From contig NZ_CP046027.1 of assembly GCF_009671065.1 (NCBI RefSeq), positions 2,418,001-2,482,000 on the forward strand: 64,000 nucleotides of DNA. The letters are read 5' to 3'. The notes below the pieces were generated by a model, which searched no databases, was not told where the DNA came from, and worked only from the letters and a program-made list of their open reading frames with translations. Every line of letters starts with the position of its first letter. Positions within the stretch are counted from its first letter, which is position 1. This document shows positions 42,758 to 51,402 of the stretch, one piece after another. The position numbers and the translations under genes were made by a program. This DNA comes from Neisseria brasiliensis. Lineage in GTDB: Bacteria; Pseudomonadota; Gammaproteobacteria; Burkholderiales; Neisseriaceae.

Positions 42758-44611
42758 ATGAGCTGTTCCGTGAGCGAAACCCAAGACTTCAATTTAGATT
42801 TATTCCTAAAAAACCTGCCCAATTTACCGGGCGTGTACCGCATGTTTGATGCAGAAAACAATGTATTGTATGTCGGTAAAGCGGTGAATTTGAAGCGCAG
42901 GGTGTCGAGCTATTTCCAAAAAAACGATTTATCGCCACGCATACGTTTGATGGTGAAACAGGTTCACCACATCGAAACCACGGTCACGCGCAATGAAACT
43001 GAAGCCTTGATTTTGGAAAACAATTTTATCAAGGCTTTGTCGCCGAAATACAATATTTTGTTTCGCGACGATAAAAGCTATCCGTATTTGATGTTCAGCG
43101 GGCATGAGTTTCCGCAGATGGCGTATTACCGCGGCACCTTGAAAAAGCCGAATCAGTATTTCGGCCCGTATCCCAACGGCTATGCCGTGCGCGACAGTAT
43201 TCAGATTTTGCAGAAAGTATTCAAGCTGCGCACTTGTGAAGACAGCGTATTTGAGCATCGCGAGCGCGCCTGCCTGCTTTATCAGATTAAACGTTGCTCG
43301 GGGCCTTGTGTCGGCCATATTTCGCAGGAAGATTATCGTGCCGATGTCAATCAGGCGGCCACGTTTTTGAATGGCAAAACCGACGAGCTCACCCAAGTTT
43401 TGCACCATAAAATGAACCGCGCGGCCGATATGCTAAATTTTGAAGAAGCGGCCAAATATCGCGACCAGATTCAGGCTTTGGGTGTGATTCAGAGCCGTCA
43501 GTATATCGACAGCAAAAATCCGAATAATCCCAACGACATCGATTTACTCGCCGCCGTGGTTTCAGACGGCCTCGTGTGCATCCATTGGGTAAGCGTGCGT
43601 GGCGGGCGGCATGTCGGCGATAAAAGCTTCTTCCCCGATGTGCGCCACGATCCGGATCCCAATATGCAGGATTACGCCGAAGCCTTTGTCGCGCAACATT
43701 ATTTGGGTAAAGACAAGCCCGACATCATTATCAGCAATTTCACCTTACCCGAAAGCCTGCAACAAGCCTTGATTGACGAGCAGGGCAGGCAAATTCAGTT
43801 TGTCACCAAAACCATCGGCGAGCGCAAAGTCTGGATGAAAATGGCCGAACAAAATGCGCGCATTGCCATCGGTCAGCGCCAATTGCAGCAAAGTAGCCAG
43901 CAAAACCGCATCGAAGAATTGGCCAAAGTGTTGAACATGGATTCAGACGGCCTCAAACGCCTAGAATGCTTCGACATCAGCCATATGCAGGGCGAGGCAA
44001 CCATCGCGTCCTGCGTGGTGTATGACGAACAGGCCATGCAGTCGAGCCAATACCGCCGCTACAACATCACTACCGCCAAAGCGGGTGACGATTACGCCGC
44101 CATGCGTGAAGTATTGACCCGCCGCTACGGCAAAATGCAGCAGGCTGAAGCCAACGGCGAAGCCGTGAAATGGCCGGATGCCGTGTTGATTGACGGCGGC
44201 AAAGGCCAAATCGGCGTGGCTGTGAGCGTGTGGGAAGAATTGGGCTTGACCATTCCGCTGATCGGCATTGCCAAAGGCCCCGAGCGCAAAGCCGGTTTGG
44301 AAGAGTTGATTTTACCGTTTACCGGCGAAGTGTTCCGCCTGCCGCCGAACAGCCCGGCGCTGCACCTGCTGCAAACCGTGCGCGACGAATCGCACCGCTT
44401 TGCCATCACCGGCCACCGTAAAAAACGCGACAAAGCACGCGTTACCTCATCGCTGACCGACATCCCCGGCGTAGGCAGCAAACGCCGCAAAGCCTTGCTT
44501 ACCCGCTTCGGCGGCCTACGCGGCGTGGCCGCAGCAAGTAAGGAAGATTTGGCGCAAGTGGAAGGCATCAGCAGTGCCTTGGCCGAGAAGATTTATGAGC
44601 ATTTGCATTAG
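42758..44611 (+). CDS. uvrC: Excinuclease ABC subunit C
   Basis: UvrC makes both incisions in nucleotide-excision repair. The 617-residue protein shows, in order, the GIY-YIG nuclease (GVYRMFDAENNVLYVGKA), the UVR domain that meets UvrB (around residues 205-240), the RNase H-like nuclease (RLECFDISHMQGEATIASCVVYD, DAVLIDGGKGQIGVA) and a C-terminal helix-hairpin-helix pair (SLTDIPGVGSKRRKALLTRFGG). Two uptake sequences are translated as SDGL in surface positions. No strong RBS is seen. Confidence 0.96.
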   Translation: MSCSVSETQDFNLDLFLKNLPNLPGVYRMFDAENNVLYVGKAVNLKRRVSSYFQKNDLSPRIRLMVKQVHHIETTVTRNETEALILENNFIKALSPKYNILFRDDKSYPYLMFSGHEFPQMAYYRGTLKKPNQYFGPYPNGYAVRDSIQILQKVFKLRTCEDSVFEHRERACLLYQIKRCSGPCVGHISQEDYRADVNQAATFLNGKTDELTQVLHHKMNRAADMLNFEEAAKYRDQIQALGVIQSRQYIDSKNPNNPNDIDLLAAVVSDGLVCIHWVSVRGGRHVGDKSFFPDVRHDPDPNMQDYAEAFVAQHYLGKDKPDIIISNFTLPESLQQALIDEQGRQIQFVTKTIGERKVWMKMAEQNARIAIGQRQLQQSSQQNRIEELAKVLNMDSDGLKRLECFDISHMQGEATIASCVVYDEQAMQSSQYRRYNITTAKAGDDYAAMREVLTRRYGKMQQAEANGEAVKWPDAVLIDGGKGQIGVAVSVWEELGLTIPLIGIAKGPERKAGLEELILPFTGEVFRLPPNSPALHLLQTVRDESHRFAITGHRKKRDKARVTSSLTDIPGVGSKRRKALLTRFGGLRGVAAASKEDLAQVEGISSALAEKIYEHLH

Positions 44612-44674
44612 TGGATTTAAGAAGGTTGGATGTAAGTATCTGAGCTACGATTGTTGTGATATGTGGGAATAAAC

Positions 44675-44719
44675 AAAGCCGTCTGAAAAGTTTTAAGAAA
44701 ACGGATTTCAGACGGCCTT
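44675..44719 (+). terminator. Hairpin after uvrC
   Basis: AAAGCCGTCTGAAA pairs with TTTCAGACGGCCTT with one mismatch and a long loop. Confidence 0.5.
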
Positions 44720-44747
44720 GTTATTTATTATAAAATTTATACTAACG

Positions 44748-44864
44748 GTAGGTCGGATACTTGTATCCGACATTCTAAAAATGCTTCTTTCCTTACTGAC
44801 AATCGGCTCGCCGCCTTGACGGCCTAGTAGCTTTAAGAGTGTCGGATACAAGTATCCGACCTAC
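44748..44864. repeat. Inverted palindromes enclosing a decayed copy of the rep 3' end
   Basis: A perfect 25-bp inverted repeat occupies 44748-44772 and 44840-44864; each arm is itself a near-palindrome (GTCGGATACTTGTATCCGAC). Between them, 44796-44826 matches rep coding sequence 45312-45342 with one mismatch in 31 bases. In addition 44763-44784 matches 45183-45204 exactly, the DNA just beyond the rep terminator. Order and orientation are preserved, so this is a duplicated rep 3' end that has lost about 96 bp internally. Confidence 0.75.
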
Positions 44865-44869
44865 GCTTG

Positions 44870-45076
44870 CTAAGACGATTTACGGCCTTTCCCCAGATAT
44901 TCCATCAAGAGGCCGATAACAAACAGACCGGCAACGATACTGCTGATAATCGGATAGAAGGCAAATCCTACGGCAAACATTACCAATATGAGTAGGACTG
45001 CAAAAGCCAGCCCCAACATGCCGAAAATATCATCGATAAATGCGACTAATTCTTTAGGCAACTTGAATGTGGACAT
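44870..45076 (-). CDS. Small membrane protein of unknown function
   Basis: This 68-residue protein (MSTFKLPKELVAFIDDIFGM...) has one long or two short membrane segments between residues 18 and 60, and a basic tail (YLGKGRKSS). An amphipathic N-terminal helix is likely. The RBS is weak (CGGGGC before AACC-ATG). It lies between rep and a decayed duplicate of the rep 3' end. No family recognised; it could be a recent arrival in this locus. Confidence 0.6.
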   Translation of the reverse strand: MSTFKLPKELVAFIDDIFGMLGLAFAVLLILVMFAVGFAFYPIISSIVAGLFVIGLLMEYLGKGRKSS

Positions 45077-45200
45077 GGTTAGCCCCGAAAAAATATTTAG
45101 TTTACAGGGACTTTAACCTATGTCATCTAATTTGACAATCGCTATTACCGTCGGTGCCAGCGTAGTAAACATCGTCCGATTCGTATCCGACATTCTAAAA

Positions 45201-45238
45201 ATGCCGTCTGAAAGATGATAAAACTTTTCAGACGGCAT
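45201..45238 (-). terminator. rep terminator
   Basis: ATGCCGTCTGAAAG and CTTTCAGACGGCAT-type halves pair across a short loop, 7 nt beyond the rep stop; on the minus strand TTTTTAG follows. Confidence 0.7.
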
Positions 45239-45244
45239 ACAAGC

Positions 45245-47245
45245 TTATCCCTTACTTTTCGCCGCAATCATCGCACGCAAATTGGCCAAATGGCTTTTGC
45301 CTTCTTCTTTGCTGACAATCGGCTCGCCGCCTTGGCGGCCTAAAATTTTCAAATCTTCCTGTGGCATTTCGTCGATAAACCGGCTGGGCTCGGGAAATTG
45401 CCATGTGCCTTGCCGCTTGCGTTTGATGCAGTGGGTTAGGGTTAATTGGCGTTTGGCGCGGGTGATGCCAACATACATCAGGCGGCGTTCTTCTTCGACG
45501 TTGCTTTTTTCGATGCTGTCGGCGTGGGGCAAAATACCTTCTTCGCAGCCGACTAAAAACACATACGGATATTCCAAGCCCTTGGATGCGTGCAGGGTGG
45601 AGAGTTTGACTGCGTCGTTTTCTTCTTCATCTTTGCCTTCCAGCAGCGTCATCAGCGCGATGGTTTGCGCGATTTCGATGATGTTTTTGCCGTCTTCATC
45701 GCCTTTGCGTTGCAGCCATGAGGTTAAATCGGTGACGTTGCGCCATTTGATTTCTCCGGCTTTGCCTTCTTCGCTGATGAGCAGATGGTTTTCATAGCCG
45801 ATTTCTTCCAGCAGGCTGGTGATGAATTCGCCTGCATCGGCCACTTCGGCGCGGTTGCGGTAGGCTTCCATCATGTGCATAAATGCTTGTAAATGCTCGC
45901 GGTTGGCGGTGTTGAGCAGGGCTAAGGCTGCTTCGGTTTGGGCGGCTTCGTATAGGCTGCACTCGTGTTCGTGGGCGTAGGTGTTGAGTTTGCCCAGCGT
46001 CACGTCGCCGATGCCGCGTTTGGGTGTGGTCACGGCGCGTAAAAAGGCGGGGTCGTCGGCCGGATTGGCAATCAGGCGGATGTAGGCCAATACGTCTTTA
46101 ATCTCGGCTTTGTCGAAAAAGCTTTGCCCGCCGGAAAGCTGATAGGGTACGCGCGCGCTGCGTAGGGCTTCTTCAAACACACGCGCTTGATGGTTGCCGC
46201 GATAAAGCACGGCAAAATCGGCATATTTGGCTTTGTCGCCCGCCACGACTTTTTGTTTGACGATTTGGCTGACCACCCATTCGGCTTCGTGCTGCTCGTT
46301 TTGACACGCCACCACTTTCACCACTTCGCCCATGCCGAATTGCGACCATAAGGTTTTTTGGAACAATTTCGGATTGTTTTCAATCACTTTGTTGGCGATT
46401 TTTAGAATCCGCGCGGTGGAGCGATAATTTTGCTCAAGTTTAATCACCTTCATTTGCGGATAATCCTGCTGCATTTGGCGCAGGTTTTCCATGTTGGCGC
46501 CACGCCAAGCGTAAATCGATTGGTCGTCATCGCCCACCGCGGTGAACATGCCTTCCGCGCCGGTAAGCAGCTTCATCAGCGTGAATTGGCAGGTGTTGGT
46601 ATCTTGGCATTCATCGACCAACAAATAGCGCAAACGCAGCTGCCATTTGTGGCGCACTTCGCTGTTTTGCTGCAACAAAAGCGTGGGCAGGCGGATCAGG
46701 TCGTCAAAATCCACCGCCTGATAGCTTTCCAAAGTGGCTTGATAACCGGCATAAATTTGCGCGGTTTGCTTTTCCCATTCATTTGAGGCCGTCTGAAACG
46801 CGATTTCAGGTGTTTGTAGATTGTTTTTCCATAGTGAGATTTGGTGCTGCACCTTGAACACGGCTTCTTTGCCCGTGCCGCCCAACAGCTCGCCGATGAT
46901 TTTGGCGCTGTCGGTGCCGTCTAAGATGGAAAAGTTTTTTTTGTAGCCGATTTGCGCGGCTTCTTCACGCAAAATTCGCATGCCTAAAGAGTGAAAGGTA
47001 CAAATCGTCAGCCCGCGCGTTTTCGATTTGGGCAGCATTTTCGCCACGCGTTCCTGCATTTCCTTCGCCGCCTTGTTGGTAAAGGTAATCGCTGCCACCT
47101 GATGGCCGGCATAACCGATGTTAACCAGCAAGTGCTTGATTTTTTGCGTAATCACACCGGTTTTGCCGCTGCCGGCTCCGGCCAGAACCAAAAGCGGCCC
47201 GCCCAAATAATTTACAGCGGCTTGTTGTTGGGGATTGAGTTTCAT
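45245..47245 (-). CDS. rep: ATP-dependent DNA helicase Rep
   Basis: Rep is a superfamily 1A 3'-5' helicase that clears proteins ahead of replication forks. The 666-residue protein shows motif I LAGAGSGKTGVI, Ia AITFTNKAAKEMQERV, II LLVDECQDTN, III GDDDQSIYAWRGAN, IV EQNYRSTARIL, V LSTLHASKGLEYPYVFLVG and VI EERRLMYVGITRAKRQL. The start MKLNPQQQAAVNYL (47245) is the Rep-type N-terminus; a further 76 upstream codons have no helicase homology. Rep rather than UvrD is preferred from length and this N-terminus. Confidence 0.93.
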   Translation of the reverse strand: MKLNPQQQAAVNYLGGPLLVLAGAGSGKTGVITQKIKHLLVNIGYAGHQVAAITFTNKAAKEMQERVAKMLPKSKTRGLTICTFHSLGMRILREEAAQIGYKKNFSILDGTDSAKIIGELLGGTGKEAVFKVQHQISLWKNNLQTPEIAFQTASNEWEKQTAQIYAGYQATLESYQAVDFDDLIRLPTLLLQQNSEVRHKWQLRLRYLLVDECQDTNTCQFTLMKLLTGAEGMFTAVGDDDQSIYAWRGANMENLRQMQQDYPQMKVIKLEQNYRSTARILKIANKVIENNPKLFQKTLWSQFGMGEVVKVVACQNEQHEAEWVVSQIVKQKVVAGDKAKYADFAVLYRGNHQARVFEEALRSARVPYQLSGGQSFFDKAEIKDVLAYIRLIANPADDPAFLRAVTTPKRGIGDVTLGKLNTYAHEHECSLYEAAQTEAALALLNTANREHLQAFMHMMEAYRNRAEVADAGEFITSLLEEIGYENHLLISEEGKAGEIKWRNVTDLTSWLQRKGDEDGKNIIEIAQTIALMTLLEGKDEEENDAVKLSTLHASKGLEYPYVFLVGCEEGILPHADSIEKSNVEEERRLMYVGITRAKRQLTLTHCIKRKRQGTWQFPEPSRFIDEMPQEDLKILGRQGGEPIVSKEEGKSHLANLRAMIAAKSKG

Positions 47246-47298
47246 AAGACGATAGGGGAAATGTGTTGGAACAGGATTATAACATTCGGCAAAGGGTA

Positions 47299-47336
47299 AG
47301 GCCGTCTGAAAAGCAGATTCACTTTTCAGACGGCCT
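47299..47336 (-). terminator. Hairpin after the ybiT-type gene
   Basis: AGGCCGTCTGAAAAG pairs with its complement over an 8-nt loop, between the ABC-F gene and rep. Confidence 0.55.
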
Positions 47337-47366
47337 GTTTCAGTTTCAGCTTCATTTAATGGAGAA

Positions 47367-48995
47367 TCAAACCAAACCTTTTTTCTCCAGATAGCTTTCG
47401 TAGTCGCCCAAGTAATGCTCGTAGCCGCCTTTGCCGTCGAGCTCGATGATTTGGGTGGCGAGCGATGAAACAAACTGACGGTCGTGCGAAACGAAAATCA
47501 GCGTGCCGTTGTATTTTTCCAGCGCCATGTTGAGCGATTCAATGCTTTCCATGTCCATGTGGTTGGTCGGCTCGTCCATCACCAGCACGTTCGGTTTCAA
47601 CAGCAATAATTTGCCGTAGAGCATGCGGCCTTTCTCTCCGCCGGACAATACTTTGACTTTTTTCACCACATCGTTGCTGCCGAAGAGCAGGCGGCCGAGT
47701 GTGCCGCGGATCACTTGCTCATCGTCGCCTTCTTGACCCCATTGCCGCATCCATTCGCTCAAGTCCATATCGACGTCGAAGTCGTTTTCATGGTCTTGCG
47801 GATAGTAGCCGACATGTGCTTTTTCAGCCCATTTGATGGTGCCTTCGTCTTGGGTGAGGCCGTCTGAATATTCGGCGTTGTAGGCACCGGCCAATAATTT
47901 CAGCAAAGTGGACTTACCGGCACCGTTGGGGCCGATAATCGCCAGGCGTTGGCCGGCCTCCAAGATGAAGTTGAGGTTTTTGAACAACTGGGTTTCAAAG
48001 CGCTTGGCCAGTTTTTCCACTTCCACGGCCTGACGGTGCAGCTTGGCTTTTTCGTCGGCTTCAAAACGGATATACGGGTTTTGGCGGGTAGAAGGTTTGA
48101 CTTCGACCATTTCCGATTTGATTTTGTCGGCCTGTTTCAAGCGGCTGGTGGCTTGGCGGGCTTTGGATTTGTTGGCCGAGAAACGCGCCACGAATTCTTG
48201 CAGTTCCTGCAGTTTTTCTCTGGCTTTGGCGTTGTCTTTCAGCGCGCGCTCGCGGGATTGTGCTGAAGCGAGCATGTAATCGTCGTAGTTGCCCGGATAG
48301 ATGGTGATGGTGTTGTAGTCCAAGTCGGCCATGTGGGTGCACACTTCGTTCAAAAAGTGACGGTCGTGCGAGATGATGATCATGGTCGAATCGTATTCGT
48401 TCAATACGCCTTCCAACCAGCGGATGGTGTTGATGTCCAAGTTGTTGGTCGGCTCGTCAAGCAGCAACACGTCGGGCTTGGAAAACAATGCCTGCGCCAG
48501 CAACACGCGCAATTTGAAGCCCGGAGCAACTTCGCTCATTTGCGCATTGTGCAAATCTTCAGAAATGCCCACGCCGCTCAACAATTCGGCGGCGCGCGCT
48601 TCGGCGGTGTAGCCGTCGTATTCGGCAAACTTGGCTTCCAAATCGGCCGCGCGCATATAGTCGTCTTCAGTGGCTTCCATGTTGGCGTAAATCGCGTCGC
48701 GTTCGGTCATGGCCGCCCACATTTCGGTGTGCCCCATCAACACCACATCCAACACGCGCATATCTTCGTAAGCAAACTGGTCTTGTTTCAGCTTACCCAA
48801 GCGCACGCCGTTTTCAATCGCCACTTCACCGGCAGTCTGCTCCAAATCGCCGCCCAGAATTTTCATAAACGTGGATTTGCCCGAGCCGTTGGCGCCGATC
48901 AAACCGTAGCGGTTGCCTTCGCCGAATTTGACAGACACGTTTTCAAACAGCGGCTTTGCGCCAAACTGCATGGTAATGCCGTTGGTAGAAATCAT
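47367..48995 (-). CDS. ybiT: ABC-F family ATPase, YbiT-like
   Basis: ABC-F proteins are soluble twin-ATPase factors that act on the ribosome. The 542-residue protein follows E. coli YbiT closely: GNRYGLIGANGSGKSTFMKILGG (Walker A of domain 1), SEVAPGFKLRVLLAQALF (signature), LLLDEPTNNLD; then GPNGAGKSTLL, LSGGEKGRMLYGKLLL and VMDEPTNHMDMES in domain 2. The linker between domains is about 70 residues and rich in Arg and Lys. A translated uptake sequence (YSDGLTQ) lies in domain 2, in a loop after the P-loop helix. No membrane segments. Confidence 0.92.
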   Translation of the reverse strand: MISTNGITMQFGAKPLFENVSVKFGEGNRYGLIGANGSGKSTFMKILGGDLEQTAGEVAIENGVRLGKLKQDQFAYEDMRVLDVVLMGHTEMWAAMTERDAIYANMEATEDDYMRAADLEAKFAEYDGYTAEARAAELLSGVGISEDLHNAQMSEVAPGFKLRVLLAQALFSKPDVLLLDEPTNNLDINTIRWLEGVLNEYDSTMIIISHDRHFLNEVCTHMADLDYNTITIYPGNYDDYMLASAQSRERALKDNAKAREKLQELQEFVARFSANKSKARQATSRLKQADKIKSEMVEVKPSTRQNPYIRFEADEKAKLHRQAVEVEKLAKRFETQLFKNLNFILEAGQRLAIIGPNGAGKSTLLKLLAGAYNAEYSDGLTQDEGTIKWAEKAHVGYYPQDHENDFDVDMDLSEWMRQWGQEGDDEQVIRGTLGRLLFGSNDVVKKVKVLSGGEKGRMLYGKLLLLKPNVLVMDEPTNHMDMESIESLNMALEKYNGTLIFVSHDRQFVSSLATQIIELDGKGGYEHYLGDYESYLEKKGLV

Positions 48996-49021
48996 TCTTT
49001 GTAAAACCTTTATAAATAGAG

Positions 49022-49030
49022 TGTTATAAT
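49022..49030 (+). promoter_or_regulatory. Predicted extended -10 upstream of the 65-residue ORF
   Basis: TGTTATAAT lies 51 nt before the TTG start at 49081, in the divergent gap from the ABC-F gene. Confidence 0.4.
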
Positions 49031-49080
49031 CGGGCGAAATTGTAGCATATTTTATAGAGGCCGTCTGAAAAGGAAACGCG

Positions 49081-49278
49081 TTGGAAACCGAAAAAATCTA
49101 TTACGCCGTGATTATTCTGATTTGCGCGGCATCGATGCTGCTCAGCCCGTTTTTCTATATCCGCCGCACGCGCAATGCCGCCGAAGTGCGCCAGCAGCCG
49201 CAACGCTGGATGCCGATTATCATCGCCAACCTGATTATGATTGCTGCGCTGGTGTTTATTTGGTGGAAATGGTTTTAG
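49081..49278 (+). CDS. Small two-pass membrane protein with TTG start
   Basis: The 65-residue product reads METEKIYYAVIILICAASML and has two hydrophobic segments (residues 8-26 and 47-64) with a basic loop (YIRRTRNAAEVRQQ). The start is TTG with AGGAAA 7 nt upstream. It ends FIWWKWF. No family recognised. It has its own predicted promoter. Confidence 0.65.
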   Translation: METEKIYYAVIILICAASMLLSPFFYIRRTRNAAEVRQQPQRWMPIIIANLIMIAALVFIWWKWF

Positions 49279-49363
49279 CCAACTTATTTTTACACAAACC
49301 GGCGTTTTACCCTAACGTGAATTCATTACAATAGCTTGAATTGATTTCAACCGGATGACCCAC

Positions 49364-49792
49364 ATGAACAAAACCGTTTTACTCACCTTAGCCTTGCTCG
49401 CTTCCACAGCTGCCCAAGCAGCAACCATTTACGAATGCACCGACCGCTCAGGCCGCAAGGTTTATAGCCAAGACGGCGGCAAAAACTGCAAAGCCAGCAA
49501 TATCGGCCGCCCATCGGTATACACTTCAGCACCTGTTTATCAAACTGCCGCCCCAGTCGCCATCAGCGAAAGCATGCCGCAAGCAAATACATCTGCTGAT
49601 TTGGAAGCGGCACAACGCGAATTGCAGCAGGCGCAGCACGCTTTGGAAGAAGGCAAAAAAGTGCGCTTGGGCAATGAACGCAATTACGCCAAGTATTTAG
49701 AGCGTGTGCAGGGGTTGGAAAACAATGTCAAAGCGGCGCAAGACAAGGTGCAAGCCGCTGAGCGTGGTGAATCGCAACAATTGTTGCGTTAA
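49364..49792 (+). CDS. DUF4124-domain exported protein
   Basis: The 142-residue product starts with a signal peptide (MNKTVLLTLALLASTAAQAA) followed by a DUF4124 domain (TIYECTDRSGRKVYSQDGG) containing Cys-x-Cys spacing typical of the family. A long coiled-coil region comes next (LEAAQRELQQAQHALEEGKK...). The start at 49364 is chosen over 49355 for the signal peptide. It has the same layout as the gene at 31644-32087, so the two are probably paralogues. Function unknown; DUF4124 proteins are usually periplasmic. Confidence 0.85.
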   Translation: MNKTVLLTLALLASTAAQAATIYECTDRSGRKVYSQDGGKNCKASNIGRPSVYTSAPVYQTAAPVAISESMPQANTSADLEAAQRELQQAQHALEEGKKVRLGNERNYAKYLERVQGLENNVKAAQDKVQAAERGESQQLLR

Positions 49793-49801
49793 GTTTGATT
49801 G

Positions 49802-49849
49802 AATACACAAGGCCGTCTGAAATTATTTTTTCAGACGGCCTTGTGTATT
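49802..49849. terminator. Bidirectional terminator between the DUF4124 gene and truB
   Basis: The uptake pair is extended by AATACACA on both sides, making a stem of about 21 bp between convergent genes. Confidence 0.75.
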
Positions 49850-50770
49850 TTATTCGCTTGTATTCGCCGTATTCATCAAACGCAAGGCTTTCAGACGGCC
49901 TATGGCTTGTTGATACTCAACCAAACCGATAAATTCGCCTTGTTGGTTGTAAACACGAATCGGTTGTTCATGCTCGATGTTTTCGGTGAACTGTGGGCGC
50001 TGGCCGAATTTCAGCATTTCTACGGCGCGGTCGTTGAGTGTGATCTTCGGCAAATGCTGCACCAACACATCGCAAGGCAGTAAGAGCGCGTCGCGTTCGG
50101 CTTCGCTTAAGTCTGCCAATTGTTCCAGCATGTGGCTTTGTGCGATGGTGAAACCGGCGGTTTCGGTGCGGCGCAGGGCGGTCAGGTGGGCGAAAGTGCC
50201 GATGTGTTTGGCGATGTCTTCGCTGAGGGTGCGGATGTAGGTGCCTTTGCTGCAACGCACGTTAATCACGGCTTTGGGTGCGGAAAATTCTTGAATATCA
50301 ATCGAGTAAATGGTGATGTCGCGCGGTTTGCGTTCGATCACAAAGCCTTTGCGCGCGTATTCGTAAAGTGGTTTGCCTTCGTGTTTCAATGCAGAGAACA
50401 TCGGCGGCACTTGGCGGATAGGGCCGGTGAGTGCGGCGCAGGCCGTCTGAAATTCTTGTAGCGAAATATCAGCACGGGCGGTATCGATGATTTCACCTTC
50501 GGCATCGCCGGTGGTGCTGGCTTCGCCCAGCTTCATGGTGGCGGTGTAGGCTTTATCCGCATCGAGCAGATATTGCGCGAACTTGGTCGCTTCACCGAAG
50601 CATACAGGCAGTAGGCCGGTGGCGAGTGGGTCGAGCACGCCGGTGTGACCGGCTTTTTCGGCGCGATAAAGACGGCGCGCTTTTTGCAAGGCGGTGTTGC
50701 TGCTCAAACCTTCGGGTTTGTCGAGTAATAAAACGCCGTTGATAGGGCGTTTGCTGGGTTTGGTATTCAT
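49850..50770 (-). CDS. truB: tRNA pseudouridine-55 synthase
   Basis: TruB converts U55 of tRNA to pseudouridine. The 306-residue protein has the catalytic Asp in GHTGVLDPLATGLLP and the family motifs KPEGLSSNTAL and RCSKGTYIRTL. It carries a C-terminal PUA-like extension. It lies downstream of rbfA with a hairpin in the 71-nt gap, the common rbfA-truB order of the nusA-infB cluster, although infB is not here. Confidence 0.96.
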   Translation of the reverse strand: MNTKPSKRPINGVLLLDKPEGLSSNTALQKARRLYRAEKAGHTGVLDPLATGLLPVCFGEATKFAQYLLDADKAYTATMKLGEASTTGDAEGEIIDTARADISLQEFQTACAALTGPIRQVPPMFSALKHEGKPLYEYARKGFVIERKPRDITIYSIDIQEFSAPKAVINVRCSKGTYIRTLSEDIAKHIGTFAHLTALRRTETAGFTIAQSHMLEQLADLSEAERDALLLPCDVLVQHLPKITLNDRAVEMLKFGQRPQFTENIEHEQPIRVYNQQGEFIGLVEYQQAIGRLKALRLMNTANTSE

Positions 50771-50784
50771 GGGGTTTCAACTGT

Positions 50785-50829
50785 AAAAGGCCGTCTGAAA
50801 GCCGGTTAAATGCTTTTCAGACGGCCTTT
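50785..50829 (-). terminator. Hairpin between rbfA and truB
   Basis: AAAGGCCGTCTGAAA with its complement across 15 nt lies 12 nt past the rbfA stop. Confidence 0.5.
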
Positions 50830-50841
50830 ATGATGGATGGT

Positions 50842-51213
50842 TTAATCTTCTACCGGTTTTTCAGCCGCCACTTGGTCAATCAGGCTGGAAATGCTCATGC
50901 CGCGTTCTAATGATTCGTCGTATTTGAAATGCAGCTCGGGAATTTTGAAGAGCTTGATGCGTTTGGCCAATTCGCTGCGTAAATGGCCTTTGGCGTGGTC
51001 GAGTGCTTCTTCGGTGATTTCGCGGGTGCTGTCGTCCAATACGGTGTAAAACACGGTAGCGTGGCTGTAATCGCGGGTGACTTCGACTTCGTTGATGGTG
51101 ATGAAACCGGCGCGCGGGTCTTTCAAATCGGTGCGGACGAGTTCGGCCAGTTCGCGCATGATTTGTTCACGAACTCGGTCTTGGCGGGCATAGCCGCGTT
51201 GTGGTTTTCGCAT
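50842..51213 (-). CDS. rbfA: Ribosome-binding factor A
   Basis: RbfA binds the 30S subunit during late maturation of the 5' end of 16S rRNA and in cold adaptation. The 123-residue protein has the KH-like fold blocks QIMRELAELVRTDLKDPR, ITINEVEVTRDYSHATVFYTVL and LRSELAKRIKLFKIPELHFKYD. AAGGAC lies upstream of the ATG. A prophage att core lies 75 nt upstream and overlaps a putative -10 for this gene. Confidence 0.96.
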   Translation of the reverse strand: MRKPQRGYARQDRVREQIMRELAELVRTDLKDPRAGFITINEVEVTRDYSHATVFYTVLDDSTREITEEALDHAKGHLRSELAKRIKLFKIPELHFKYDESLERGMSISSLIDQVAAEKPVED

Positions 51214-51287
51214 AATGTGTCCTTTCTGATGGCCGTCTGAAGTGGATTGGCATGAATTTGGTCAATCAAGCATACAGCCTGTTTCAT

Positions 51288-51304
51288 TAATGCGCTATTA
51301 TAAC
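51288..51304 (+). other. attL core
   Basis: TAATGCGCTATTATAAC is identical to 59511-59527. On the minus strand it contains TATAAT, a possible rbfA -10. Confidence 0.8.
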
Positions 51305-51370
51305 ACTATTAAAAAGTTACCGCATAAGCTACTGATATTAAATCATAAAAATTATATAGTCTATAAATTT

Positions 51371-51400
51371 GTTCCGCATAATATATATATGTTCCGCAAA
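51371..51400 (+). repeat. Integrase arm-type repeats, left side
   Basis: GTTCCGCATA (51371) and GTTCCGCAAA (51391) are two direct copies spaced 20 bp apart between attL and the integrase gene. Matching copies lie near attR. Confidence 0.6.
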
Positions 51401-51402
51401 AC

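Noticed and set aside
44748..44864. A CRISPR-like or toxin-antitoxin small RNA structure in the uvrC-rep gap
   Set aside because: Only one inverted pair and no spaced direct repeats are present; the interior matches rep, which explains it better.
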